A stretch of DNA of 64,000 bases from JAQVIJ01 sp041287365 (GTDB lineage: Bacteria; Desulfobacterota; Dissulfuribacteria; Dissulfuribacterales; DYLC01), in the NCBI GenBank assembly GCA_041287365.1, contig JBEULL010000017.1, positions 124,001 through 188,000 of the forward strand. The letters are read 5' to 3'. A program made the position numbers and the translations under genes. The first letter of the stretch is position 1; each line of letters begins with the position of its first letter. Shown in pieces: positions 1 through 7,894 of the stretch. The notes below the pieces were generated by a model. That model was not told the DNA's origin. It worked only from the letters and a program-made list of their open reading frames with translations, and did not search any database.

Positions 1-839
1 CTGGCCGGCTCGGAGCGCAGTTTTTTGTCCACTGCCGCTGTGATCTTGTATTGGCCAGGGGCCAGGCCTTCTCGTATTTTGAGCTTCGCTGTGAAAGATC
101 CGTCCGGTTTGACGTCTACCTCTGCGCCAAGCAGTTTGTCAATGCTTCTAAATCTGGATTTCAGAAGCTGCATGGAGCGTTTTTTGTTTTCTTTTTCATC
201 CATGGCGGGCAAAAGATCTCCACGTGAACCGATTATGCTGGCCATGATGGTCGCCTTGTAGCGGTCTATCTTGATCTGGGCGGGCACTACATAAGCGGCG
301 TCTGCACCTGTCTTCTTGAGGGCATCGGAGAACGACCACTTTTTGCCTTCCTTCTTGACCTCTGCTATGGCGTCCTTTTTATCTGTTGGCACGAACATCT
401 TGTAGTATGCCGGCATTTCTTCTGTGATATAAAGAATATATGGAATCTTTCCTGTTTCCTTGTCTGGCTTCGAGTCGAAGAAGCTGGCCTTGACCTTTTT
501 GTCGGCGGACCAGACCTCGATATAAACCGGTTTTCCAGCGGGTGCCTTGCCTGTGACTGTTATCTCCCCGCCGTTGTTCAGGCTGGTTTTGTCGATTTGT
601 ATGGTGATGGTTTCGGTCTTGGCTGCTTCCTGCATTCCGGGCGCCTTCGCCTCAGTAGCTGCGGCAGGAGCCGATGCAGCATCAGCGGTAGGGGCTGACG
701 CTGTCTTGGTTTGCTGTTCCGCTGCTGTGGTCTGCCCTGAAGCAGGTTGGGCGGCCGTGGTTGTGTCTTGGGCCCAGACAGGGACCGTCAGACACATGGC
801 AAGAATGAAACTCAGGAACATGGATTTGTTTTTTTTCAT
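1..839 (-). CDS. Secreted protein with Ala/Thr/Pro-rich linker and Ig-like region, C-terminus cut off by window edge
   Basis: I do not recognise this gene. Reading leftward, ATG at 839-837 follows a strong GGAGGG ribosome site and opens a frame with no stop up to base 1, so at least 279 residues are present and the C-terminus is missing. The start MKKNKSMFLSFILAMCLTV continues to ...VWA-Q, a clear Sec signal peptide cleaved near residue 23. Residues 24-75 are rich in Ala, Thr, Pro and Gln and look like a flexible linker. From about residue 80 there is a beta-rich stretch (DKTSLNNGGEITVTG, then KPVYIEVW) of the kind seen in Ig-like or bacterial adhesion folds. The last visible part (LAPGQYKITAAVDK) also looks like an Ig-type strand pattern. 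Export to the periplasm or surface is likely. It lies 164 bases downstream of rex on the same strand. Function unknown. Confidence 0.75.
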   Translation of the reverse strand, partial: MKKNKSMFLSFILAMCLTVPVWAQDTTTAAQPASGQTTAAEQQTKTASAPTADAASAPAAATEAKAPGMQEAAKTETITIQIDKTSLNNGGEITVTGKAPAGKPVYIEVWSADKKVKASFFDSKPDKETGKIPYILYITEEMPAYYKMFVPTDKKDAIAEVKKEGKKWSFSDALKKTGADAAYVVPAQIKIDRYKATIMASIIGSRGDLLPAMDEKENKKRSMQLLKSRFRSIDKLLGAEVDVKPDGSFTAKLKIREGLAPGQYKITAAVDKKLRSEPA

Positions 840-1003
840 TACTCCCTCCGAGTATGGATGTTCGAAATAGAAGTGTTATAATTAAGTTGAGATGACGAAT
901 GATCTTTCGTTGTGTTGTGGGTTGTCGTATCTGGTGTTCAATCACCTCCTTTTTATTCTCAACTCAGCAAGTCTTGGCATGCTGTTCAATTACATAGAGA
1001 GTG

Positions 1004-1690
1004 CTACGCCGTGCATGGGCAATGTGCACCGGCATGTATGTCTGATGGCGTTTCAAGCTTGTTGGTATCACGAGTGATGGCATAGGTGATGTTGTCAAGG
1101 AGTATGGTGAAATCAGCGTCCTTGACCTGAATGTCCTTTGGCGCATTGACCAATGTGCTGGAAAAGTTGAGGATGCCCTTTACGCCAGCCCTGATAAAGG
1201 CATCGGCCGCCTGTTGGGTATGTTCGTTGTCGATGGCGATCACACCGAGATCGATGGGGCTGTGCTGCATAACGGTATCAAATTCATCAATGGAGTGGAC
1301 TGTAAGAGAGTGAATGCGTTCGCCGGCATATCGGCCTGTTATGTCGAAGGCGGCAACGAGATTGTATCCGCGTTTTTCAAATTGTTTGTGTTGCAATAGG
1401 GCATAGCCGATGTGATCCAGACCGATCAATGCCATATTCCAGCTTTTGCTGAGCCCCAGTATCTCCTGAATGCGGCGCATCAGCTTTTCTACTTGATAGC
1501 CCACACCCCTTACGCCGAATTTGCCGAAATATGACAGGTCTTTTCTGAGCTGCGCTGAGTTTACTCGAGTGCCTTTAGCCAGTTCTGCTGAGGATACCGT
1601 ATGACAACCCGCTCTACAAAGCGTCTGAAGATAACGGTAATAGAGGGTAAGCCGAAAAACGGTAGCCTTTGGAATCTTTGTTGTGTTCAA
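1004..1690 (-). CDS. rex: Redox-sensing transcriptional repressor Rex
   Basis: Rex family DNA-binding repressors sense the NADH/NAD+ ratio and release fermentative and respiratory operators when NADH rises. The N-terminal winged helix (about residues 1-80) carries the family pattern IPKATVFRLTLYYRYLQ and LRKDLSYFGKFGVRGVGY. A Rossmann domain follows (about 85-200) with AAFDIT, VKGILNF and the C-terminal LLDNITYAI. The start is a TTG at 1690-1688 preceded by AGGAGG; no ATG lies near. An oddity: the glycine-rich dinucleotide loop, normally GxGxxG, reads GLDHIG (residues 90-95), with Asp in place of the second Gly, so NAD(H) binding may be altered. Length (228 residues) is slightly above the usual 210. 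It is monocistronic or leads into the secreted gene on its left. Identification is sure; the ligand response is not. Confidence 0.92.
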   Translation of the reverse strand: MNTTKIPKATVFRLTLYYRYLQTLCRAGCHTVSSAELAKGTRVNSAQLRKDLSYFGKFGVRGVGYQVEKLMRRIQEILGLSKSWNMALIGLDHIGYALLQHKQFEKRGYNLVAAFDITGRYAGERIHSLTVHSIDEFDTVMQHSPIDLGVIAIDNEHTQQAADAFIRAGVKGILNFSSTLVNAPKDIQVKDADFTILLDNITYAITRDTNKLETPSDIHAGAHCPCTA

Positions 1691-1840
1691 TGCACACCTC
1701 CTGTTTTTTATTTTCTTTGATAGAAAACTGCAAAGGATATGCCATTGAGCCTATTTAAAAAAAATACGGTTTTTTGGACGCAACGTCACTTGTTTTGTAC
1801 TGAAAAATACAAATTGAAAGCCTATGAAGATATCAACTGA

Positions 1841-1858
1841 TGCAACTAAAAAGTTGCA
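1841..1858. promoter_or_regulatory. Perfect 7-bp inverted repeat in the argH-rex intergenic region
   Basis: TGCAACT-AAAA-AGTTGCA is a perfect hairpin between the argH stop and the rex start. No T-run follows on the minus strand, so it is a poor intrinsic terminator for argH. It could be an operator for rex. A second palindrome, TTTGTA / TACAAA with an 8-base spacer, lies at 1794-1813. Neither matches the usual Rex box well. Confidence 0.3.
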
Positions 1859-1883
1859 TGCAACATCGATGTATATATTTTCA

Positions 1884-3278
1884 CTAAGATTGCTCTAATT
1901 CGCATGCAATTGCCTTCAGCATAGCGAGGAGGTTCTGCTGCGCCGTTCCGCCATAGGATGTGCGGGATGCAACGGAGCCGGAGCAGGTGAGCAGAGGAAA
2001 TACATCCTCTTCTATGAGCGGATGATGTAGTTTTAGATCGGTAAGAGTCAGTTCAGCCAGGTCTTTTTGGTTTTCTATGCACCATGCCACGATTCTGCCC
2101 ACCACTTCGTGGGCTTCTCGAAAGGGCAAACCCTTGCGAGTGAGGTAATCGGCCAGATCTGTTGCAGTCAAAAGGCCGCGGCGCAGGGATTTCTGAATGG
2201 ATTCCGGTCTTGGCTGCATATGTTCCACCAGGGCTGCCATGACGGTCAGTGAAATGGTCACTGTGTCGATTGCATCGAAGAGGGCCTCTTTGTCCTCCTG
2301 GAGGTCGCGATTGTAGGTCATGGGCAGTCCCTTGAGGATGGTGAGCATGGCCATGAGATGGCCGAAGACCCTGCCGCTTTTGCCGCGAGTCAGTTCGCAG
2401 ACATCGGGATTTTTCTTTTGGGGCATTATGCTGGAGCCCGTGCAGAAGCCGTCAGGCAGGTCCACAAAACGGAATTCGCTGCTGTTCCAAAGAATGATAT
2501 CCTCTGAAAGCCTGCTCAGATGTATCATGATCAGGCTGGCCGCCCCCAAGAATTCCACGATGAAGTCCCTGTCCGAGACTGCATCCATACTGTTGCGACT
2601 GATACTTGCGAAACCCAGTTGGTCGGCTACGAAATGACGGTCGATGGGAAAGCCGGTGCCGGCCAGGGCTGCGCTGCCAAGGGGCAGAACGTTTACGCGC
2701 TTTCGCACATCGGCAAGCCGCTCTTTGTCGCGTTTGAACATCTCGTAATATGCCAGCATATGATGGCCCCAGAGCACTGGTTGTGCCGGCTGAAGGTGTG
2801 TGTAACCCGGCATGATGAGATTCGAGTGTCTTTCCGCCTGGTTATATAGGCTGCGCTGCATGTCCGTCAGCAGACCGCAGATGCGGTCTATCTCGTCGCG
2901 CAGATACAGTCTGACATCCGTGGCCACCTGGTCGTTTCTGCTGCGGGCGGTGTGCAGACGCTTACCTGCCTCTCCTATGCGGTTGGCAAGTTCCCGTTCG
3001 ATGTTCATGTGGACATCTTCGAGCGTTTGTTTCCATTCAAAATTGTGTTGCTCTATGTCATGTAGAATGGATGTTAGACCTTCGACGATGGCATTCATCT
3101 CTGATTCATCGATGATGCCCACCCTGGCCAGCATACGGGCATGAGCCATGCTGCCCTGAATATCGTGCCGGTAGAGTCTGTTGTCGAATTGCACTGATGA
3201 TGTGAAACGTTCTACAATCGGGGCGGTCTGTTCCTTGAACCTGCCTCCCCATGGTTTTTTTGTGTCGTTCGTGGACAT
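1884..3278 (-). CDS. argH: Argininosuccinate lyase
   Basis: ArgH cleaves argininosuccinate to arginine and fumarate, the last step of arginine synthesis, in the cytosol. The 464-residue length is typical. The fumarase/aspartase superfamily signature GSSIMPQKKNPD is at residues 281-292 and holds the catalytic serine loop. The acid/base histidine sits in THLQPAQP (H161), and HTARSRNDQVATD at about 109-121 is the substrate-binding loop. ATG at 3278 is followed by MSTNDTKKPWGGRF, the normal N-terminus. It stands alone: rex lies 193 bases downstream and the NodB-like gene 161 bases upstream, with AT-rich repeats in between. No regulator site was recognised with confidence. Identification is secure. 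Confidence 0.97.
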   Translation of the reverse strand: MSTNDTKKPWGGRFKEQTAPIVERFTSSVQFDNRLYRHDIQGSMAHARMLARVGIIDESEMNAIVEGLTSILHDIEQHNFEWKQTLEDVHMNIERELANRIGEAGKRLHTARSRNDQVATDVRLYLRDEIDRICGLLTDMQRSLYNQAERHSNLIMPGYTHLQPAQPVLWGHHMLAYYEMFKRDKERLADVRKRVNVLPLGSAALAGTGFPIDRHFVADQLGFASISRNSMDAVSDRDFIVEFLGAASLIMIHLSRLSEDIILWNSSEFRFVDLPDGFCTGSSIMPQKKNPDVCELTRGKSGRVFGHLMAMLTILKGLPMTYNRDLQEDKEALFDAIDTVTISLTVMAALVEHMQPRPESIQKSLRRGLLTATDLADYLTRKGLPFREAHEVVGRIVAWCIENQKDLAELTLTDLKLHHPLIEEDVFPLLTCSGSVASRTSYGGTAQQNLLAMLKAIACELEQS

Positions 3279-3295
3279 GGAATAGACCCCTTGAT

Positions 3296-3330
3296 GTTCA
3301 ATGTTGAATTTTGAATGTTTAATGCTGAAT
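3296..3330. repeat. AT-rich intergenic repeat, copy A
   Basis: The stretch is built from the units TTCAATGTTGAA, TTTTGAATG and TTTAATGCTGAAT, just upstream of argH. Its reverse complement closely matches copy C at 30752-30786, and a shorter related stretch is at 3415-3437. It is non-coding. Confidence 0.6.
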
Positions 3331-3414
3331 TGTGGCGAAATTCACCTATTGGTTCGTGTATTTTTCGTTACCGCAGGATAGATTAACCATCTAATGTTAT
3401 CGATTATTACCTTG

Positions 3415-3437
3415 ATTCAACATTTAGTGTTCAACAT
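3415..3437. repeat. AT-rich intergenic repeat, copy B (short)
   Basis: ATTCAACATTTAGTG then TTCAACAT. It is in opposite orientation to copy A in the same gap, so A and B could pair around the roughly 85 bases between them. It overlaps the region just left of the stop of the NodB-like gene. Confidence 0.45.
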
Positions 3438-3439
3438 GA

Positions 3440-4138
3440 TCAGGTAAGTAGCGCCCTCAGGCCCCAGACGCTGAGGCCTTTTTCTTTAATGCCGTCAAGG
3501 ATGCCGGGCAGGTATTCTGCGATGTCGTCAGGGGTCGCTCCTTCCGCCCTGCATAGAACGATGTCCCCAGGCCTTATGCGCCGAAGCAGGACGGATACCT
3601 TGTGTCGGGCAGCGGAATCCATGGCGGACGGTATTTTAAAGGATACGGATGGGTTGATGACAACCAGCCCCAGCTCGTCCGCCGTATTCAGCAGTCCTAT
3701 GCCCTTGAAGCCCATGGGTGGCATGAGAAAGCGTGTCCGGTGTCCCTGCAGATCATTGGTCAGATGGAGTGTGGGAAGGATGCGTTTTCTGAGCTCTGTC
3801 CGGTTTTTCAGGAGTAATGGACTGTAGTCCTCGCCATGTATGCCCAGTTCAAAACCCAGAAGGGGCATGACCGCCCTGGTATTTGAACGGGTGCGCCGTC
3901 CTTCCAGAAAGAATGTGGCCGGTGCGCCTGCCCGCCTCAGAATGGAGGCGATCTGTCGAGTATTTTCATGAGGCGCCTTGTCGAAGACAAGGCTGACAGC
4001 AGCCCTATTCCTTTTGCCGTGGTTGACGATACGGCCAAACAGGGTGGCTTGCGGACAGAGGGTTTCATACAGTGCAAAGGCGGTCAGACCAGTGCCAGTA
4101 GCCAGAAGGAGTTTTGCCGGAAATGAAAGTTTCGTCAT
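3440..4138 (-). CDS. Membrane-anchored NodB-fold (polysaccharide deacetylase-like) protein, probably catalytically altered
   Basis: 232 residues. An N-terminal hydrophobic segment (about residues 7-25) should anchor it to the membrane. The rest follows the polysaccharide deacetylase order: a first strand motif VFDKAP (51-56, where active enzymes have TFDDGP), ATFFLEG (74-80), a GIHGEDYSP stretch where HSxxH normally sits, and FLMPPMG for the RxPxG loop. So the first Asp is kept, but the second, metal-binding Asp is Lys and the HxxxH metal pair is absent. This suggests a pseudoenzyme or a shifted chemistry. The ATG overlaps the stop of the upstream polyprenyl synthase by 4 bases (ATGA), implying translational coupling and perhaps a link to cell-envelope lipid or wall metabolism. 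Function not assigned. Confidence 0.7.
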   Translation of the reverse strand: MTKLSFPAKLLLATGTGLTAFALYETLCPQATLFGRIVNHGKRNRAAVSLVFDKAPHENTRQIASILRRAGAPATFFLEGRRTRSNTRAVMPLLGFELGIHGEDYSPLLLKNRTELRKRILPTLHLTNDLQGHRTRFLMPPMGFKGIGLLNTADELGLVVINPSVSFKIPSAMDSAARHKVSVLLRRIRPGDIVLCRAEGATPDDIAEYLPGILDGIKEKGLSVWGLRALLT

Positions 4139-5151
4139 TTTTTTCTCTCCACTACGAAGTTGGCGATATGCATGAGTTGTCGCCGAATCGGACTGTCTTC
4201 AAAGATATCGAGCCCTGTTATGGCCTGTTGAATGAAGCTATGCGCTCTGTTTATGGTGTATGTCAGGGCGCCGCTTTCCTGAATAATTTTTTGAATGCGT
4301 GGCAGACTGTCGGCGGAAAAGTCTTTTTGATTCAGTATGGAGTTCAGCCATGCCCTGTCCGTTGAATTCGCCATTTGAAGGGCGGCGGCCAGAGGCAGCG
4401 TGAGTTTGCCCTCATTCAGGTCCGTTCCGATGCCTTTGCCTGCTTCTTCTGGATTGGCTGTGTAGTCCAGGGCGTCGTCTATGATCTGGAATGCAACGCC
4501 GAGAGCATGGCCATAGCTGTGAGCCGCTGCAATTCGTTCCTGAGCGGCATCGGCAAGCAGGGCGCCTATTTTACATGAGGTGGCTACGAGGGATGCTGTT
4601 TTGTATTCCACTATTTGCAGATAGGCGTTTTCGTCGAACGAGGTATTGCCTATGCGCTGCAACTGTAGGATTTCACCTTCCGACATGCGGGCCACTGTTT
4701 CTGCAATGGCCTGGGCAATGGTGGCCTTGCCGAAGCTGCTGGCCAGATGAATAGCCCGCGCATAGAGAAAATCTCCGGCCAGGATGGTGGCCTTGTTTCC
4801 CCAGATTTTGTATGCGGCTGGCTTTCCACGTCTCATTTCTCCGCCGTCTATGACGTCGTCATGTAGAAGGCTGGCTGCGTGCAGGTACTCGGGTGTGACT
4901 GACAGGTCGTATAGCCGCTGGTCGTCAATGCCGCAGAGTCTGCCGAACAGGACGGCCAGTAATGGACGTATGCGTTTGCCGCCTGCAAACAATATGTGCC
5001 CGCAGATATCGTTGACAAAGGGCAGATGGGATTGGAAGTGCCTTGTCATGGCATCCTCTATGCGATTAAATTCAGTGTCGAATTGTGATAATATGTTGGC
5101 CATGTTTTGAAAATCTGATTTTATGGATTTAGATTTTTTATGGAATACCAT
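4135..5151 (-). CDS. Trans-polyprenyl diphosphate synthase (long-chain, octaprenyl/heptaprenyl type)
   Basis: It condenses isopentenyl diphosphate onto allylic diphosphates to build the polyprenyl tail of quinones. The 338 residues show both aspartate-rich motifs: DDVID at 98-102 (LLHDDVIDGG) and DDALD at 225-229 (FQIIDDALDY), plus the GGKRIRP substrate-binding sequence at 58-64. These place it in the long-chain synthase group (IspB/HepT-like); the product length cannot be read from sequence. The start ATG at 5151 has a weak ribosome site; MANILSQF at residue 17 is an alternative. It is divergent from mutS with only 32 bases between, so both promoters must be packed there. It is coupled to the NodB-like gene downstream. 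Confidence 0.93.
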   Translation of the reverse strand: MVFHKKSKSIKSDFQNMANILSQFDTEFNRIEDAMTRHFQSHLPFVNDICGHILFAGGKRIRPLLAVLFGRLCGIDDQRLYDLSVTPEYLHAASLLHDDVIDGGEMRRGKPAAYKIWGNKATILAGDFLYARAIHLASSFGKATIAQAIAETVARMSEGEILQLQRIGNTSFDENAYLQIVEYKTASLVATSCKIGALLADAAQERIAAAHSYGHALGVAFQIIDDALDYTANPEEAGKGIGTDLNEGKLTLPLAAALQMANSTDRAWLNSILNQKDFSADSLPRIQKIIQESGALTYTINRAHSFIQQAITGLDIFEDSPIRRQLMHIANFVVERKK

Positions 5152-5183
5152 AACCGAGGTAAAAAGGCTATAAATTTATAGAT

Positions 5184-7892
5184 ATGATGCAGGAAGATGC
5201 CGTACAGAATAGCCAGTTGACTCCCATGCTGAGGCAGTTTAGGGATGTAAAGGGTCAATATCCCGATGCCATCGTCTTTTTTCGCATGGGGGATTTTTTT
5301 GAGATGTTTTTTGAGGATGCGGAAGAGGCTGCCCGTATCCTGGAGATCACCCTTACTTCACGGGATAAAAACAAGAAGAATGCCGTGCCCATGTGCGGAG
5401 TGCCGGTTGCCACTGCGGATGCCTATCTGGCTAAACTGGTGCAGGCAGGTAGAAGGGTTGCGGTATGCGATCAGGTGAAGGATTCGCGAACAGCCAGAGG
5501 CCTGGTGCGCAGGGAGGTGGTGCGGGTGGTCAGCCCAGGGCTGGTGACCGCCGATACCTGCCTTTCCGCCAAGGAAAACAATTTTATCGTGGCTGTTTCT
5601 CAGGGGCCGATGGGTCAGCCTTTCGGGCTAGCCTTTTTGGATATATCCACAGGTGAATTCCGTATAGCCGAGTTGAAAGAATTGCAGGCCTTGCTTGCGG
5701 AGATATTCCGTATCGAGCCGTCTGAATTGCTGCTGCCCATGTTTTTGAAGGGTTCTCAGGTGATGCTATCCATTCAGCAGGTCTTGCCGCAAGTCTTTTT
5801 GAGTTTTCGGCCGAATGAATTTTTTGATGTAAAACGCGGGGTAAAGGAGATATTGTCACATTTTCACATAGCCGATCTTCAGGGGCTTGGTCTTCAGGGA
5901 ATAACGGAGGGTATCGGGGCAGGGGCGGGTCTTTTGGCCTATGTAATGGAGACACAAAAAGGCCTCGCAGGCCATTTGAAGCCTCCGCTTTTGCACAGGG
6001 TGCATGATTTTTTATTCATAGACGAGGCTGCAAAGCGCAATCTGGAACTGGTGCGTAATTGTCTGGACGGAGGCCGGTCTGGCACGCTTCTCGACGTCTT
6101 GGACAGGACTATGACGCCGATGGGCGGCAGACTTCTGCGGCAGTGGATACTCTATCCCTTGCAGGATGTGAAGGCCATCGAGGCCAGGTCTCATGCGGTT
6201 GCCATCCTGAGAGAACAGGGAGCGGTGCTTGAAGACATACGGCGGTTATTGAAGGGCGTTTACGATCTGGAACGCCTGATCTCCAGGATGTCCGTGGCAA
6301 CCGCCGGCGGCAGGGATCTGCTGGCCTTCAAACAGTCTATAGGTATCCTGCCGGAGCTGAGGATATTGGTGCAGATTTTGGCGGAGAAGGCATCGAACCC
6401 GATGCTTTTTCGACAGATCATGAGTTCGCTTCATGACGTATCCCATCTTTTCGAGATGCTGGAGAAGGCCGTCAGAGAGGATTGCCCTGTAACCCTGCGA
6501 GATGGAGGTGTTATAAAAGAGGGTTATAACGCTGAACTGGACGAACTTTTCTCCATTCAGCGCAATGCACGAGGGCTTCTGGCTGAATTGGAGCATGTGG
6601 AGCGGGAACGTACCGGAATTTCCACGCTCAAGGTGGGTTACAATCGGGTTTTCGGCTATTATATCGAGGTTTCCAAGGCCCATATCTCCAAGATACCCTC
6701 ATACTACCAGCGCAGACAGACATTGGTGAACGGTGAAAGATGTATCACTCAGGAGCTCAAGGAGCTCGAGGACCGAATACTTGGAGCGGAAGAGCGCAGA
6801 CTGGCATTGGAAATAGCCCTTTTTGAGGAGATCAGAGGCCGTATAGCCGCTGAGGCCGTAAGTATCCTGGAGATAGCTTCGGCGGTGGCTACACTTGATT
6901 GTCTGTGTTCCTTGGCACGCGTGGCCGAGGACAATGACTATGTCTGCCCTGTGGTGTGTGAAGGACAGGCTATCGTCATAAAGGAAGGTAGGCATCCTGT
7001 GGTGGAACAGGCCTTGCCGCGCGGGACATTTGTACCCAATGACCTGTCCATAGGCGATGAAAACACCAGAATGATACTTTTGACAGGGCCGAATATGGCA
7101 GGTAAGTCCACCGTATTGCGTCAGACCGCCCTGTTGGCGTTGATGGCTCAGATGGGAAGCCATGTGCCCGCAAAACAGGCCGAGTTCGGCGTGGTTGACC
7201 GCATTTTTTCCAGAGTCGGTGCAACAGACTATCTTTTTCGCGGTCAGAGCACTTTTATGGTTGAAATGATAGAGGCAGCCAATATATTGAACAATGCAAC
7301 GGAGCGCAGTCTGGTCATTCTGGATGAAATCGGAAGGGGGACGAGCACTTACGACGGCCTGTCCATTGCATGGGCCATGGCGGAATCCCTGCTCAAGAAG
7401 GCTGGAAAAGGGGTCAAGACTCTGTTCGCCACACATTATTATGAGATGACAGCCCTTGCAGACTGGTATAGTGGTGTGCAGAACTGGCATGTGGCCGTGG
7501 AGGAATGGCAGGGGGAGATTGTGTTTCTTCATCGTCTGCAGTCAGGGCCTGCACAACGCAGTTACGGCATTCAGGTGGCTGCTCTGGCTGGTGTGCCCAG
7601 GGATGTGGTAGAACGGGCTGTGGAGTTGTTGGATTGGTTGGAATCTGGTAAACCCAGACAAAAAGCCGATAAGCCGTATCCTCTGACAGAGAATGGTTCA
7701 GGCCAGGGTCCTGTGGCTGTACAAGGCAAGAGACGAAGTGCGCAGAAAAGAAGTCAGATAGGTGTACAGGCTGTATTGCCTCTGAATGTCGAAGAGTCCG
7801 TGAAAAATATGCTGGCAACAGTGGATATAAATCATATTACTCCAATAGAGGCATTGAATCTGTTGGTCGAATTGAAAAAAATGATGGATTGA
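5184..7892 (+). CDS. mutS: DNA mismatch repair protein MutS
   Basis: MutS recognises mismatches and small loops and starts methyl- or nick-directed repair with MutL. The 902 residues carry the mismatch-reading F-x-E (F38-F39-E40 in MGDFFEMF) and CGVP in domain I. The ATPase has Walker A GPNMAGKST (starting near residue 635) and Walker B LVILDEIGRGTSTYDG (near 710). The helix-turn-helix tail follows and ends in a basic linker with a short C-terminal dimerisation segment (PIEALNLLVELKKMMD). The start is ATG 5184 (a second ATG follows directly). Its last codons touch the start of the amidase gene, so the two are likely co-transcribed. No mutL in the window. Confidence 0.97.
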   Translation: MMQEDAVQNSQLTPMLRQFRDVKGQYPDAIVFFRMGDFFEMFFEDAEEAARILEITLTSRDKNKKNAVPMCGVPVATADAYLAKLVQAGRRVAVCDQVKDSRTARGLVRREVVRVVSPGLVTADTCLSAKENNFIVAVSQGPMGQPFGLAFLDISTGEFRIAELKELQALLAEIFRIEPSELLLPMFLKGSQVMLSIQQVLPQVFLSFRPNEFFDVKRGVKEILSHFHIADLQGLGLQGITEGIGAGAGLLAYVMETQKGLAGHLKPPLLHRVHDFLFIDEAAKRNLELVRNCLDGGRSGTLLDVLDRTMTPMGGRLLRQWILYPLQDVKAIEARSHAVAILREQGAVLEDIRRLLKGVYDLERLISRMSVATAGGRDLLAFKQSIGILPELRILVQILAEKASNPMLFRQIMSSLHDVSHLFEMLEKAVREDCPVTLRDGGVIKEGYNAELDELFSIQRNARGLLAELEHVERERTGISTLKVGYNRVFGYYIEVSKAHISKIPSYYQRRQTLVNGERCITQELKELEDRILGAEERRLALEIALFEEIRGRIAAEAVSILEIASAVATLDCLCSLARVAEDNDYVCPVVCEGQAIVIKEGRHPVVEQALPRGTFVPNDLSIGDENTRMILLTGPNMAGKSTVLRQTALLALMAQMGSHVPAKQAEFGVVDRIFSRVGATDYLFRGQSTFMVEMIEAANILNNATERSLVILDEIGRGTSTYDGLSIAWAMAESLLKKAGKGVKTLFATHYYEMTALADWYSGVQNWHVAVEEWQGEIVFLHRLQSGPAQRSYGIQVAALAGVPRDVVERAVELLDWLESGKPRQKADKPYPLTENGSGQGPVAVQGKRRSAQKRSQIGVQAVLPLNVEESVKNMLATVDINHITPIEALNLLVELKKMMD

Positions 7893-7894
7893 AA

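Noticed and set aside
1794..1813. TTTGTA/TACAAA palindrome as a certain Rex operator
   Set aside because: Half-site spacing and sequence differ from the usual TTGTGA/TCACAA type; kept only as a possible regulatory repeat.
3330..3347. Rex-box-like TTGTGGCGAAATTCACCT upstream of argH
   Set aside because: Only the TTGTG and TTCAC halves match; the inner and outer bases do not, and regulation of argH by Rex is not expected.
6699..7532. 277-codon minus-strand open frame inside mutS
   Set aside because: Antisense to a fully conserved MutS ATPase region, with no recognisable features.
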